DNA of 64,000 nt from Medicago truncatula. Its lineage: Eukaryota; Streptophyta; Magnoliopsida; Fabales; Fabaceae. Made by a program: the position numbers and the translations under genes. Below the pieces are notes generated by a model. That model did not search any database. It saw only the letters and a program-made list of their open reading frames with translations, and had not been told where the DNA came from. Positions 23,640 to 34,552 of the stretch are shown here, one piece after another. Position 1 is the first letter of the stretch. The number at the start of each line of letters is the position of its first letter. The DNA lies in the NCBI RefSeq assembly GCF_003473485.1, contig NC_053049.1:23519292-23583291 (forward strand). Direction: 5' to 3'.

Positions 23640-25004
23640 ATGGGAAGTTCAAAACCCATATCTCCGTTCAGACTCTCCTCCCTCCTCCGATCCCAAAAGG
23701 ATCCATCTCTCGCTTTTCAAATCTTCCTCAACCCTCAAAATCATTATCGTTATTCCATTCTCTCCTACGACCTCATCATCACCAAACTCGGCCGCGCCAA
23801 AATGATCCCTCAAATGGAACTTATCCTTCAACAACTCCACAACGACACTCGCCACCGCGTCCCTGAACCCCTCCTCTGCCACGTCATCTCCTTCTATGCA
23901 CGTGCCCGTCTTCCTTCACGTGCCGTTCAAACCTTCCTCTCTATCCCTTCCTTTCGCTGCACCCCTACTCTCAAATCATTCAACTCCCTCCTCAATGCTC
24001 TCCTCACTTGCCGCCGATTTCAAACCATCACTCACTTCGCATCCCGTTTAAGTGAATTCGGTCCCCCGAATACGTGCACTTACAACATTCTCATCCGCTC
24101 ATGCTTCTTTCAAGGTCGAACGGATCGCGCCTTGGAACTGTTCGATGAAATGCGCAGAACCAATGTCTGTCCTGACCAGGTCACATTTGGGACGTTAATC
24201 CACGGTTTGTGTAAGGATTCGCGGATGCATCAGGCGTTCGGAATGAAAAAATTGATGATCCAGGAATTCAAGCTGAAGCCATGTGTTTCTGTTTACACTA
24301 ACTTGATGAAAGGGGTTTGTGAGATTGGGGAACTTCATCGGGCATTTGAGATCAAGGATGAGATGGAGAGGAATGGATTGAGATTGGATGTAGTTGTTTA
24401 TAACACTCTGGTCAATGCGCTTTTTAAGGCGGGGAGAAAGGAAGAGGCTTTAAGGGTTTTGGAGGAAATGAAAGAGAGTGGTTACCATTGGAATTCAGTT
24501 ACTTGTAATGTAATGATTGGGGAGTTTTGTAGACAAAAGAATTTCCAAGAAGCTTATAGGATTTTGGATGGGGTGGAAGGTGTCAAGCCTGATGTTTTTG
24601 GTTACAATGTGGTGATTGGTTGGTTGTGTAAAGTAGGGAAATGGAGTGAAGCAAATGATCTTGTTCAGGATATGCCGCGGAGAAAGTGTGTTCCCGATGT
24701 TGTAACATACCGTACGCTGTTTGATGGGCTTTGTCGGTGGACGCAGTTCCGGGAAGCTGCTATTGTCTTGGATGAGATGTTGTTTAAAGGATATGTTCCC
24801 CATACCAAGAGTTTGAATGAATTTGTCTGTGGGTTGTGTAGGGAAGGTAATTTTGAGTTGCTGTCAACGGTTTTGAGTGGTTTGGCCAGTAGAGGAGAAT
24901 TCTGTAACGAGGGTATATGGAATGTTTTGGTTTCCGTGGTTTGCAAACAGGAAAAGCTGGCAGCAGAACCTTTTAAAATTTTCAAAGCCTTGGCGGTATC
25001 ATGA
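23640..25004 (+). CDS. P-class pentatricopeptide repeat protein, like At1g53330
   Basis: Seen: uninterrupted 454-aa frame ending in TGA at 25004. In-frame ATGs occur at 23562 and 23640. I chose 23640 (MGSSKPISPFRLSSLL) because, from memory, the family starts with a similar FRLSSLLR...KDP segment; the 26 extra residues look like read-through of untranslated sequence. About nine degenerate 35-residue repeats follow, for example TYNILIRSCFFQGRTDRAL, VYNTLVNALFKAGRKEEAL and GYNVVIGWLCKVGKWSEA. There is no E/DYW tail, so it is P-class. Known: such proteins bind RNA in mitochondria or chloroplasts to process or stabilise transcripts; the exact target is unknown. Intronless, as usual for PPR genes. 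Confidence 0.9.
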   Translation: MGSSKPISPFRLSSLLRSQKDPSLAFQIFLNPQNHYRYSILSYDLIITKLGRAKMIPQMELILQQLHNDTRHRVPEPLLCHVISFYARARLPSRAVQTFLSIPSFRCTPTLKSFNSLLNALLTCRRFQTITHFASRLSEFGPPNTCTYNILIRSCFFQGRTDRALELFDEMRRTNVCPDQVTFGTLIHGLCKDSRMHQAFGMKKLMIQEFKLKPCVSVYTNLMKGVCEIGELHRAFEIKDEMERNGLRLDVVVYNTLVNALFKAGRKEEALRVLEEMKESGYHWNSVTCNVMIGEFCRQKNFQEAYRILDGVEGVKPDVFGYNVVIGWLCKVGKWSEANDLVQDMPRRKCVPDVVTYRTLFDGLCRWTQFREAAIVLDEMLFKGYVPHTKSLNEFVCGLCREGNFELLSTVLSGLASRGEFCNEGIWNVLVSVVCKQEKLAAEPFKIFKALAVS

Positions 25005-25760
25005 ACTGTATTGTCGATCTAATTCTCTCCGAAAGAGTATGTACTTTCTCTCCTTGCTATTCAATATGTAACTGAGTTACATTTGCAGTTAAGAAAAAAA
25101 ATATATCTAGACTTGGTTTTGAGCTGCAACATTATATCTCCTAACATCACAAACATTTAACCACAGTTGCTGCATGAAATGAAATTATCACAGTGGCTGC
25201 AGGTTAAGATTCACAGCATTTTCGAGGCAACATCTTGCACCTAGAGCTTCGGCCTACTTCAATATATGCTCCAGCTTACAAGAAGAGAATTTGGCAGTAC
25301 CAGTTCTGTCATAAATGACCATTCCCCGCCCTTTCGACCCTCTGTAAAGTTGCCAGCATCAACAAAAATATTTGAAATTGATGCACTTTCTTGCTCAATG
25401 TTGGGAGTTGCTTAAGCATTTGGTGAGAATGTCTCTTGATGTTTTGCTTAATTTAGTCTTCAGAAATTTAGTTATACAAAGACGAATAAATTTGGAGGAA
25501 TTTTCGATAAAGATTTTGTTTAAGCATTGGCTTATAGAAATTCTACATGCTTCATATAATGCATGACCTATGTTGTTCAATTCTACATGCTTTAAAGTAG
25601 AATGGCTTATATAGTTCTATTCATATTTGACCCTGCATAGTCCATTTGTTGTAATGATTGCAATGATCATGTATTTTGCATTGTCCATGTTCTAGCATTG
25701 TCTTTTTAAGTTACTGTGGACTCCTACAAATTGTGTTCTGCTCTCTGAAATATATGATGC
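25005..25760. other. 3' flank of the PPR gene
   Basis: Presumed 3' UTR followed by AT-rich DNA. The short ORFs here are not convincing. Confidence 0.4.
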
Positions 25761-25980
25761 TGTCAAAATATGCAAGAGAAATAAGATTTTATGCTACTGT
25801 TTTTTTATATTAAGATTTTATGCTACTATGATTTGGTTCTAAAAATATGTTGTTTAAATTATAAACTGAAAAAATTGTCAAAATATACAAGAGAAATAAT
25901 ATTTTATGCTACTGTTTTTTATATTGTATGCTATTATGATTTGGTGGTAAAAATTTGTTGTTTAAATCATAAACAGAAAA
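25761..25980. repeat. Tandem duplication, about 115-bp unit, two copies
   Basis: Units start at 25761 and 25876 with TGTCAAAATAT(G/A)CAAGAGAAATAA and share TTTTATGCTACTGTTTTTTA and TTGTTTAAAT(T/C)ATAAAC. The copies have diverged, so the duplication is not recent. Confidence 0.75.
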
Positions 25981-26177
25981 AAGCAAAGTTACAGGCATGC
26001 TCTACAAGAGAGTTTGGGTTGAAAATTGTTGATGCTACATATGTAACATTGCACGATCCAAATGAAATTGAAACTGAGGTAATGGTTGAAAAGAATAATG
26101 GTAAGTTATACTTCAAGGATGATTGGCATGGCTTGGGAGATTACTATAAGATCGCTCACAAAGTTACCGGCAACTAG
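25981..26177 (+). pseudogene. Possible B3-domain (DNA-binding pseudobarrel) fragment
   Basis: The frame contains YVTLHDPNEIETEV, VEKNNGKLYFKDDWHGLGDYYKI and stops at 26177. This text resembles half of the B3-like pseudobarrel domain found in many copies in Medicago. No further exons were found on either side, so it reads as an isolated fragment. The assignment rests on recalled resemblance only. Confidence 0.35.
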
Positions 26178-27523
26178 TTCACTACATCTGATGTAACTAG
26201 TAGAATGCTGGTATGTACTAAGTTTCAAGGTTTTTTTTTTAATTTTTTATTCGTAAGTCGTCATATGTTCTAACACTTGCTTTTAGTTCACATGCAAATA
26301 GACCTTGACTTGGCTGAGATTCTGTCGAACTGCTCTTCTGAATAATGAGACATAACTGATTTTGGTGGATTACTTTGGCTATAACTGGAAATGTGTATTT
26401 AAGTTTCGCCATGATTCAGAGATGATCTGCACAATTTCTGGAGTGGGCTAATCTTTGCAAAGTACGAAGACTCTTTGAAGGATTGCCTATCAAGCTTGGA
26501 GTATCTGAAGAATCTGATAAAGCAATATTTAGTCACACCTATAGGAAATGGAGTATTCAAACCATTTTTTAGACAGCAATTTTTTAGGACAGGCTGCTGC
26601 GTTTTTTATGGCATTTTGAGACGGGGATGTGGTAATGTCATAATTTGGAATACTATCTTTGTTCTCTTTATGCCGTACTCTAGATTTTTTTTCTTCTTCT
26701 TAGTTGCGACATATTGGTTGCTGCAAAGTATTCTCTGTTATTGGAATGATGTACTTTTTTTATATCTTTGTTGCAACATGGTTCATTCTGAGATCAGTCA
26801 AGTCCATATGACTGAGCAGTTATGAGAACCCTGATCTTAGAGCATCCTTATTTGCTCGCACTTTCTCTCTTCTAGATTCCTTCAGCTTAACCAGGAACTC
26901 GTGCACTTGACTTCTTAGCTCATCCCATTCATGGTCATTCTCTTCAAAGCTATCAATTTGAGACCTCTCATCCAGCAGAGTCTTCACCTTACCATATATA
27001 TATATATTATTTTTTTGAAACATCCTTACCATATATTCTTGCGGTAGTGGTTTCTTACTTAAGATGAGGTTTGGCTTGATATAGTTTGTGGATTTGTAGA
27101 TTATTGAGTGTAATAATAATATTTGATTACTTTAACACAATTCAAGTGAATTTCTCGTTCGATTTGAATTGCTTGTACACATTGTTTAGCTAGTTATCAT
27201 TGTCATTCGTCGCACAAAATTTCATAGTCAATAACTTTCAAAAGAATTTTAAAACCAAGCTTTTGTAAAAACTTCTTAGGGGAAAAGCTGTTAAACCCAT
27301 CTAGATTATCGTTGTATCCGTCATTTGACCAACAAGGTGGAGGTTTGGATAGAGTGAGATTGAAGATTGAGAAGTTTATAGGTGTTAGGCTATCAGGAGG
27401 GGCAAGGTTGTTGGTAATGGAAGAGGAAGGGATGTCAGAGTGTGAATTAACTTGTTCGGTGACCGAAGTTGGTTCAGGTAGGGTGACCTCTGATGCAATT
27501 TCAGAATTAATAATTGTAGGTTG
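26178..27523. other. Intergenic DNA with short uncertain frames
   Basis: A minus-strand frame (26820-27032) has an acidic then basic, helix-like sequence including LLDERSQIDSFEEND and could be the last exon of a lost gene. A plus-strand frame from 27312 (IEKFIGVRLSGGARLLV) is cut by the inverted-repeat element at 27533. I recognise neither. Confidence 0.3.
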
Positions 27524-27532
27524 TGCAGCACA

Positions 27533-27891
27533 ATGTAGTCAGGAAACGAGTTCCTACGTAGGATCGGTCGGCCGGTGAAAGAACGTAAACACGAGGAACG
27601 TAACACGGTTCGTAAGTGGGATCAATAGGTTGTCGATAGAATTGAGAGAAATATACAGGGAAAATAGAGGGAAAACAGGGGAACCAAACATAAAAACAGA
27701 GATATTAGAGGAAAAACAGAGGAACCAAGCAATAAAACAGAGAAAAACAGAGGAAAAATGGCAAAAAACAGAGTAAACAAAGCAAATCAGAGAAAACACG
27801 GTTTGTAAGTAGGATCGAAGCACAGTCGAGGTGCTGTGGCACGTAAGATCGTGCGATCCTACGTGCTGGGACTTGTTCCTGACTACCTTGG
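27533..27891. mobile_element. Inverted-repeat element, about 360 bp
   Basis: Ends TAGTCAGGAAACGAGTTCCTACGTAGGATCG-like and its diverged complement (GATCCTACGTGCTGGGACTTG, then TTCCTGACTA). The nonamer TGCAGCACA flanks it at 27524-27532 and 27892-27900. The interior is A/G-rich with AAAACAGAG repeats. Confidence 0.55.
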
Positions 27892-27900
27892 TGCAGCACA

Positions 27901-29353
27901 TGTTGGTTCAAGGTTATGTACTTCATAGAACAGTTCCATGTTGGTGCAGCACATGAGATAAAATATTATTTAAAAGGTTGTATAAATATCATTTCTCTTC
28001 AAAAAGACATGACTGGCCGTATCCGGGATAATCCACACACCTACCTACTTCACAATTTACATAATTGAATATTTCTGACTATTTGAATGTAAATCTACAT
28101 CACAACCTTCATTACGAGATATGAAAGGTTATCAGATATTGTCTTTACACGTTCCTTTCACCACCGGCCTCATTGTATAAAATTGGTATCGTGGGGATGA
28201 ATTTAGCTTTCAATACATTCAAAATACCAATTAACAATTTTTTGGCGTGAAGAGCCATTTTGTATCAAACAAAAAATAGCTGTGTTACTTAGAGACACCT
28301 ATGGTCTCAACGTGGTAGACGAGGAAGTGTGAACATATGAGCCGAAAAGAGAGAAATGGGAAAATAATATAAAAGTAATGAGCCAATTAACATAGTGGCG
28401 AGTAGATTAACATATTGAATTAGTGCAATTTTGAACATAATTTTCATTTTTCTATACTTAAGTTGTGTGATTCTCGTCACTAAGGTGATGGGTCTGGATA
28501 ACCCGTTCAACTCGTTGACTTAATCCACAGTTTATCTAAACATGTTTAAGTTCGTGTTCAATCTGATATATTATATTGCAAAGTTCGTGTTAAAAATTTG
28601 TCGGACAAGATGAAATTTCAAAGATTAGAATAATAATCCAATCAAAAAAATTTGGTCTTCCTTTCCATTTTCATTTTTTTACTTGCAAGTTCATTTAAAC
28701 TCATCAAAGGACAAATTGTTTAGAAGTATTTCAGTTTAATTTTTCAGGACAACAATTCTCAACCAAACTTTACTTACCTCGCGATCGAACTCCAGATTAC
28801 TAGAGTCTCGTTCCCCAACCAGAGGGTTAACACAAAATAGATGTCCAGAAGACATCAATTAAAAAATAAATAAAGAGAAACTTATCTTAGAAGTACAAAT
28901 TAAATTCTTATGAATGGAACAAATTCATTATTTTTCTATACAATTTCACCTATTTTGATTATTTAATCAAGTCAGCATTCTCCTTAAAAAAAATCGTAAG
29001 GAGTGAAGAGGGAATGAACAGAACAAAGAAATAAAAAATGAAACAAGAGCTAACAATTACCACCTACTACTTTTAACATATGCAAGATCATGTAAACGAT
29101 ACCATAACAGCTAAACAATCCCTGTTATTGGCCTAATATCAACAAAACTTTGGGTCATGTCCTTTGATTAAACTGCATAATAATAAATAAAAAACATTCT
29201 GAAGAAAAGGACGGTTCCTATTGCAAATGGCCAAAATACAAATGGACAACCATATCAAAGCTGACTCAGTCCCCACAGCACAGACCATGTCCTATGGAAT
29301 ATAATTGTGGGGTCACAGTTGCTGCTGCTGCTGCTACCTTTGTTTCATGGAAG
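27901..29353. other. Intergenic DNA and 3' UTR of the DUF641 gene
   Basis: No gene seen. The last hundred or so bases next to 29354 are likely the 3' UTR of the minus-strand gene; they include a short GCT-repeat run near 29320. Confidence 0.45.
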
Positions 29354-30706
29354 TTACATTTTTCTTTTCACTTGAGCTTGTGGATGTAATAACTGTGAGA
29401 GGTAAACTTGACACTGTAAAACAGTTTTACCAATCTTAAAACCTGGAACTACAGTGAAAGCAACTTGTTGCTCAAGTTCATCTGCTTGTGCTACTTCATC
29501 ATCATTTACAACACTCTCCATGTATACATCAGAGAATCTACAACCTTTCCCTATTTGAAAGATTTCAGCTTGAGGCTCAAAAGAAAATGCTAAGCAATGC
29601 AGAAGCCATACCCTCTTGGCCATTTCAGCAAATGACGTGAACAAGTTGTTGTCATCGGGAAAATCTCCAACATTCCTTTGTTTCATGTCACCAAAGAATG
29701 ATGCCTCCATTTTGGAGTGAACTAGTCTCAAGTATTTCACCCAACAAAAGATGGCAAAAGGTGATTTTGGTTTCAAAGCAAGAAACTCCTTTGCATTCAC
29801 TGATTTTAACTCATTGAACCTCCCAAAGAAAAATTGTGTTTTGTTTTTATCAGGAAGAAAATCATTGCGATTATCGAAATAAGGGAGGTTGAAAGAGTCA
29901 AACATTTCCCTACAAACAAAAGACTCGATTGCAAAACACTTGTGATCTTCTTTCCTATAAACAACATTTTCTTTAATAATAGCATTCACAGATGCATCAA
30001 TATCCCAACCAGCAGATCTCATTTCATAAACCAACAACTTCACAAAGCTTCGAATTGATTTAACCGTGTGGTGAAGTGCAGATATAAAATGTGTAGGACT
30101 TAGTCCTGAGATGTGTAGATTATCAAGAGATGATAATGAACCACTTTGATTTAACCTCCTTTCAATTAACTTGTTCTGTTTATTTGCCTCCTCTAACTTC
30201 TCTTTAAGAAACATTATCTCAGAATCCTTAAGAAGCGACTTCGATTCTAACTTCTTCCCCACGATTTTATGGGTTATTATATTACTCTTCAGCTCCTTTA
30301 ATTCGGCTGCAACAATTGCTACCTCCGGTGAAGGATCAAAATTGAATTGTTTTTTGAACCAACATTGCTTTAACTCAGCTAAGGTCTTCAATTCCGAGAT
30401 TATTAATTTATCAGCATCCTGAATTCCATCACGGTCATAAGGGGATTCAGCATGTTGTAGCTGAGCATATGAAGCTTTTATAGTTGAAATGCTAGCAAAA
30501 ACTTTTGAAAGCAAAGCTTCTGTGACCACTTTTTTCTTAAGCTCTTCATCTTCTTCTTCATGGTTGAGATTAATATCAACTTTAAAATTCTTCAGTCCAT
30601 CAACTTCTGCAACTCCAGTCATTGATTTTACACGAAGAATCTTCGATAAAGTGCGAACCAGTTTACTCTTGTGTGGTGTCACTGCTGAATGCTTCACAGA
30701 ATCCAT
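29354..30706 (-). CDS. DUF641/GIL1-type (IRK-interacting-like) protein, 450 aa
   Basis: Seen: single uninterrupted coding exon from MDSVKHSAVTPHKSKL to TAA at 29354. Residues about 50-125 form the DUF641 block (VTEALLSKVFASIST...AELKQCWFKKQ). A coiled-coil (about 130-190) and the GIL1-type C-terminal region (SPTHFISALHHTVKSIRSFVKLL, GWDID, HKCFAIESFVCREMF) follow. Known: GRAVITROPIC IN THE LIGHT 1 acts in phytochrome control of hypocotyl gravitropism; relatives include IRK-interacting protein. Upstream, 30920-30876 is a possible extra exon (MKEQKETPTSIKGLD, donor GTAAGC) joining in phase 0 at the TATAG acceptor before 30706, for 465 aa. 33073-33006 looks like a 5' UTR exon. Confidence 0.9.
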   Translation of the reverse strand: MDSVKHSAVTPHKSKLVRTLSKILRVKSMTGVAEVDGLKNFKVDINLNHEEEDEELKKKVVTEALLSKVFASISTIKASYAQLQHAESPYDRDGIQDADKLIISELKTLAELKQCWFKKQFNFDPSPEVAIVAAELKELKSNIITHKIVGKKLESKSLLKDSEIMFLKEKLEEANKQNKLIERRLNQSGSLSSLDNLHISGLSPTHFISALHHTVKSIRSFVKLLVYEMRSAGWDIDASVNAIIKENVVYRKEDHKCFAIESFVCREMFDSFNLPYFDNRNDFLPDKNKTQFFFGRFNELKSVNAKEFLALKPKSPFAIFCWVKYLRLVHSKMEASFFGDMKQRNVGDFPDDNNLFTSFAEMAKRVWLLHCLAFSFEPQAEIFQIGKGCRFSDVYMESVVNDDEVAQADELEQQVAFTVVPGFKIGKTVLQCQVYLSQLLHPQAQVKRKM

Positions 30707-33240
30707 CTATAGAAGAATTATAACGAAGAGTGAAAATGGTTTAAAATATAATTCAATAGTGTTTTAAAAGAATAAGTAGGGCAATTAAGTCATCAAAAGA
30801 TGGTGATCATGATGAGTTTTCTCAGCAAAAGGTAAAAGAAATAAAATAAAAAAAGTAATATGCTTTAACGCTTACATCAAGGCCTTTAATAGAGGTTGGA
30901 GTTTCTTTTTGTTCTTTCATCTAACAAAAGTTTTTTGCTTTACTAATATCAAAGACCTCAAAAGACATTTCTAAACAAGCATGTTTAGAAAGCTATAAAG
31001 GACATGATCAAAACATGTATTAAAAAGTGTACAATATACATACAAAAATAAAGTTGTATACAGTGAAAAGCAAAGCTTCAAGGTCAAATTGAACATCAAT
31101 TTCAATCCAAAAAAACAAGGTCCTTATTTCTACATATTTTATTTTATTGTGGATAGGCTTTTCAGGCTTTGTTTAGCATAAAAAAGAGAATTGGCCCACC
31201 ATTCAAAGTAACCAGAATTTATTTGTAAAGTGGTCAGCTTAATTAGTTAGTGTTTTGGCAAAACAAGAATGATTACAGTCATGATCAGCATTAATATCAC
31301 TTAATAGTTACTACCCATTTCCTTTGAAAGAGGAATCCTAACATAAAAGGAATAGTTAAATCCAAAACTAAATTCAATAAAACTACCTTTTGTGAAATTG
31401 GATTAAGCAGTCATGAAAAACTGCTGCATTCAGGACATCAGTGACTGTCCAAACTGAGATCTTAAATCTTATTTTATAATTTTAAATATCGAACTTGAAT
31501 TTGAACTGACTGATCTTGATCTAACGACCATTGATATCTCAAATGTGTGAATATGGCAAAATCTCTGTAGGAGAGCGTCTTTAGTTGGGTTATCATTACA
31601 TGTCAGCAGTATTTTAATCTTGATTGTTTAATTTCAGATATCTGACAAGGGATCATTGTTATATATATATAATAATAATATAAATAAATATAGTTGGATA
31701 CACATACACACTCATTCACCATATGTATGCACATTTCTGTGATTCATAATCCTTAGGATTCCCTGAGCCCTTCCCTTATATGTAAATAATCTGATCTAGA
31801 AGGAGCCTATATGTGTCTGCAACAAAGACTCGTATCAAAGTGGGATCATTACACTTACACAGGACCCACATTGACCTTTTGATTTCACTATCATAACATA
31901 ACAATGAGAGAAACTACAACACTCCTGAGGCATCAAATCACAAGAGATACCTATTTCAATCCACTACTAAAACTATAAAGAAGACACATTTATCTTTCAA
32001 CAAGAGTTTCAATTTTTTCATACCACTTTTCTCAACATCAACACCTTTAAACCAGTGTGTGATCATAAAGGGAAAAGGAAGTGGGGTTGGTGCTTCACAA
32101 CAAAAGTGTGTGTGTGTTGTACTAGTAAAAGATTTGAATCCGTTCAAAATATTTTGATCTTTCCCATGACTTATTTGAAATGGTAAAGACTCTCTACAAG
32201 CAAATTTTGCAGTGCTATTTACTGTTTTCCCCATTAAACCAGTCATTTCAAAATCCACTAACTAAGACAAACATTTACAGCCTTTTATTTTATATATAAA
32301 TAAACAAGTCAAAATCACACTAAGATGAGAATCTACTAGACACAACACAGGACGGGTAGCACCTGAGTGACATAGCTATTGGGGACAATGTTCCTCTATT
32401 TCTCTTAATCAATCATTCTCTCTCATCTAAATAATTTATTTTAATCATTCATATATCATTATCTCTCATCTAAAATGCACTAACGTCATCAATGCCACAA
32501 AAAAGAAACACTATGTCACTATACCACCCAAGTGCTTTCTGACACTGGACATGCTACCTTAAGAAAGCACAACACAAAAAAAAAAAAAAAAAAAAAAGGA
32601 GAAATATATTTGTACAACCATTTTGTGACAATTTTGGTACAACTTTCTCTCTCATACTCACATGATGGTCTTATCCTCTCTTTTCCTTTTTGTCTCTCCA
32701 TTGTTTTTGACTGATAAGAAGAGAGAAAAATAAGGTTGTCATGAAATGGATGTACAAATATCATTGCTCAAAACAAAAAAAAAAAGACAATAGGCGGGCC
32801 CTCAAAAACCATTAACACAAGATTTTTTTTGTAGAATATAAAAAATTTGCAAAGATTTTTTTTTTTTTTTTTTTTTTGTGTATGATGATTTAACAGTTAC
32901 TAAAACCCAAGAAATCCATACATGAATCCAATCCAACCAAAGGAGATTGATTAACTTGTAAAATAGCAATCAAGCAAGGAAGGAGATTAAATTAAACATA
33001 TATACCTCCAAGAATTCAGGAATAGACGAAGACGTTGTTATTATTATGTTGTTGTTCTCATAGAGAAATAACCTGCAAAACAAAAATCAAAAATCAAAAA
33101 TCAGAAAGAAAAAAAAAAAAATAGAGAGAAATTAAGACAAACAAACAGCTAGCGAGTGCTTACTTCGTAGCAGTAAGTTACAGTTACAGAAGAGAAGAGA
33201 AGAGAAAACAAAAGGTTGAGAAGAATATAAAGAAAAATAC
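30707..33240 (-). other. 5' region of the DUF641 gene: UTR exons and introns
   Basis: Candidate non-coding exon at 33073-33006 (acceptor TTTGCAG, donor GTATAT) and a candidate first exon ending near 33168 (donor GTAAGCACTC). No complete coding frame joins them to 30706 without a stop. The 31000-33000 stretch has no other gene, only AT microsatellite (31662-31690), poly-A (32576) and poly-T (32858) runs. Confidence 0.45.
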
Positions 33241-33892
33241 TAATTGGTGAAATGAAAACGCGTTCAAAATAAAATAATTCCTTTCTGAAAAAACACCGAC
33301 TTTAAGATTATGATTCTGGCTCCGATAGATAGGCTGAAAAGAGGGGAAGAAAATAAATGGAAATTAAAACCGATTGAATGAATATTAATTGAAAATAATT
33401 TAATCTAATGGAGTTTCTTACGAAATTTCCTGAGCTAATTGGAAAAGGAAATATTGAGTGAGCCACTTGTATTGTATTGTATTAAGTGCCGTTTGCTTGC
33501 TGTGAAGCTTTCTTTCGTTGAATAATAACAAAAGAGAAAGAAACTCTTGGGTTTAAGGGTGAGTTATATTATTGACTGGGTTTTTTATACTTTTTTTTTT
33601 TTTTTTGTGAGGAGGAGAGAGAAAAAAATCTTGAGTGCGATGACGAATAAGGTTTTGGTTTGTTTGGGAGTTTAAAAACGCTACGTTACATTTCACGATC
33701 ACGATCAATTTCATACTAGGACTGGGACGGAATATAATTAGGTTGCGTTCCAACCGGTTTATTTATATCCAAGCATATACTCCTATCTTTTTAAAATAAA
33801 TATATTATAAATTAAAATTAACAAATAAGAAGTAAATGTTAAATTTCCTTCAAATAAAAAAAAAAGTAAATCTTAAATTAAAATATTTTTTC
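33241..33892. other. Intergenic DNA upstream of the DUF641 gene
   Basis: Probably contains its promoter. No other gene or clear element is visible. Confidence 0.4.
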
Positions 33893-34013
33893 CCGTGTGC
33901 ATAACTCAGTTGGCAGGGACATTGCATAATTTATGCAAGGGCCGGGGTTCGAACTCAGACATCTCACTTCTCCACAATTAATTGTGTGAGCTCTAACCAC
34001 TATGCTTCTAGAC
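33893..34013 (+). mobile_element. tRNA-derived SINE
   Basis: Starts with an A-box-like block (AACTCAGTTGGCAGGGAC) and has a B box (GGGTTCGAACTC type), then ends ATTGTGTGAGCTCTAACCAC and an A-run. It is closely related to the SINE at 54765-54893. No cloverleaf can form, so it is not a tRNA gene. Confidence 0.75.
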
Positions 34014-34547
34014 AAAAAAAAATAAAATTCATTTCACTATTCATCATGTATTAACTTCGACTTCCATTAACAAAATAATTATGATGATTTTATTTTAAAA
34101 ATAAATAATAGAAAATATTGAATATTGAATATCAATTTATTACACTAATTATTTAAAATAAAAATAAGTTTGGGTATATCGAATCCATGAAAAACTCTAA
34201 GATAAATTACTTTGTTTAATAGTCAATTATAAACAATTCTTGCAAAAAAAAAAAGTCAATTATAAACAATGATTTTCACTATAAATATAAAAAAAAAAAA
34301 AAAAAAACAAGGAAATCACATATACATAGATAAAATGCACAACAAATATTTACTAGTGATGAGTATAAAAAAATACCGAAAAAGTTTTTGTCATTGATAT
34401 ACCTATATACACAAACACACATGAGTTAAATATTTGTTACTAATAAATATAAAAATATCCATTGGATAAATATATGTCATTGATAAAGTAAAAAAGATGA
34501 GATAAATATTTAGCTCTAATCATTATAAAAATAATCACAAGACAAAT
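34014..34547. other. AT-rich intergenic DNA
   Basis: No gene or recognisable element. The octamer AGACAAAT at 34540-34547 is the left target duplication of the LINE. Confidence 0.5.
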
Positions 34548-34552
34548 GGAAA

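Noticed and set aside
33893..34013. tRNA gene suggested by A and B boxes
   Set aside because: No acceptor stem or anticodon arm can be formed, and a second copy at 54765 has SINE-type target duplications.
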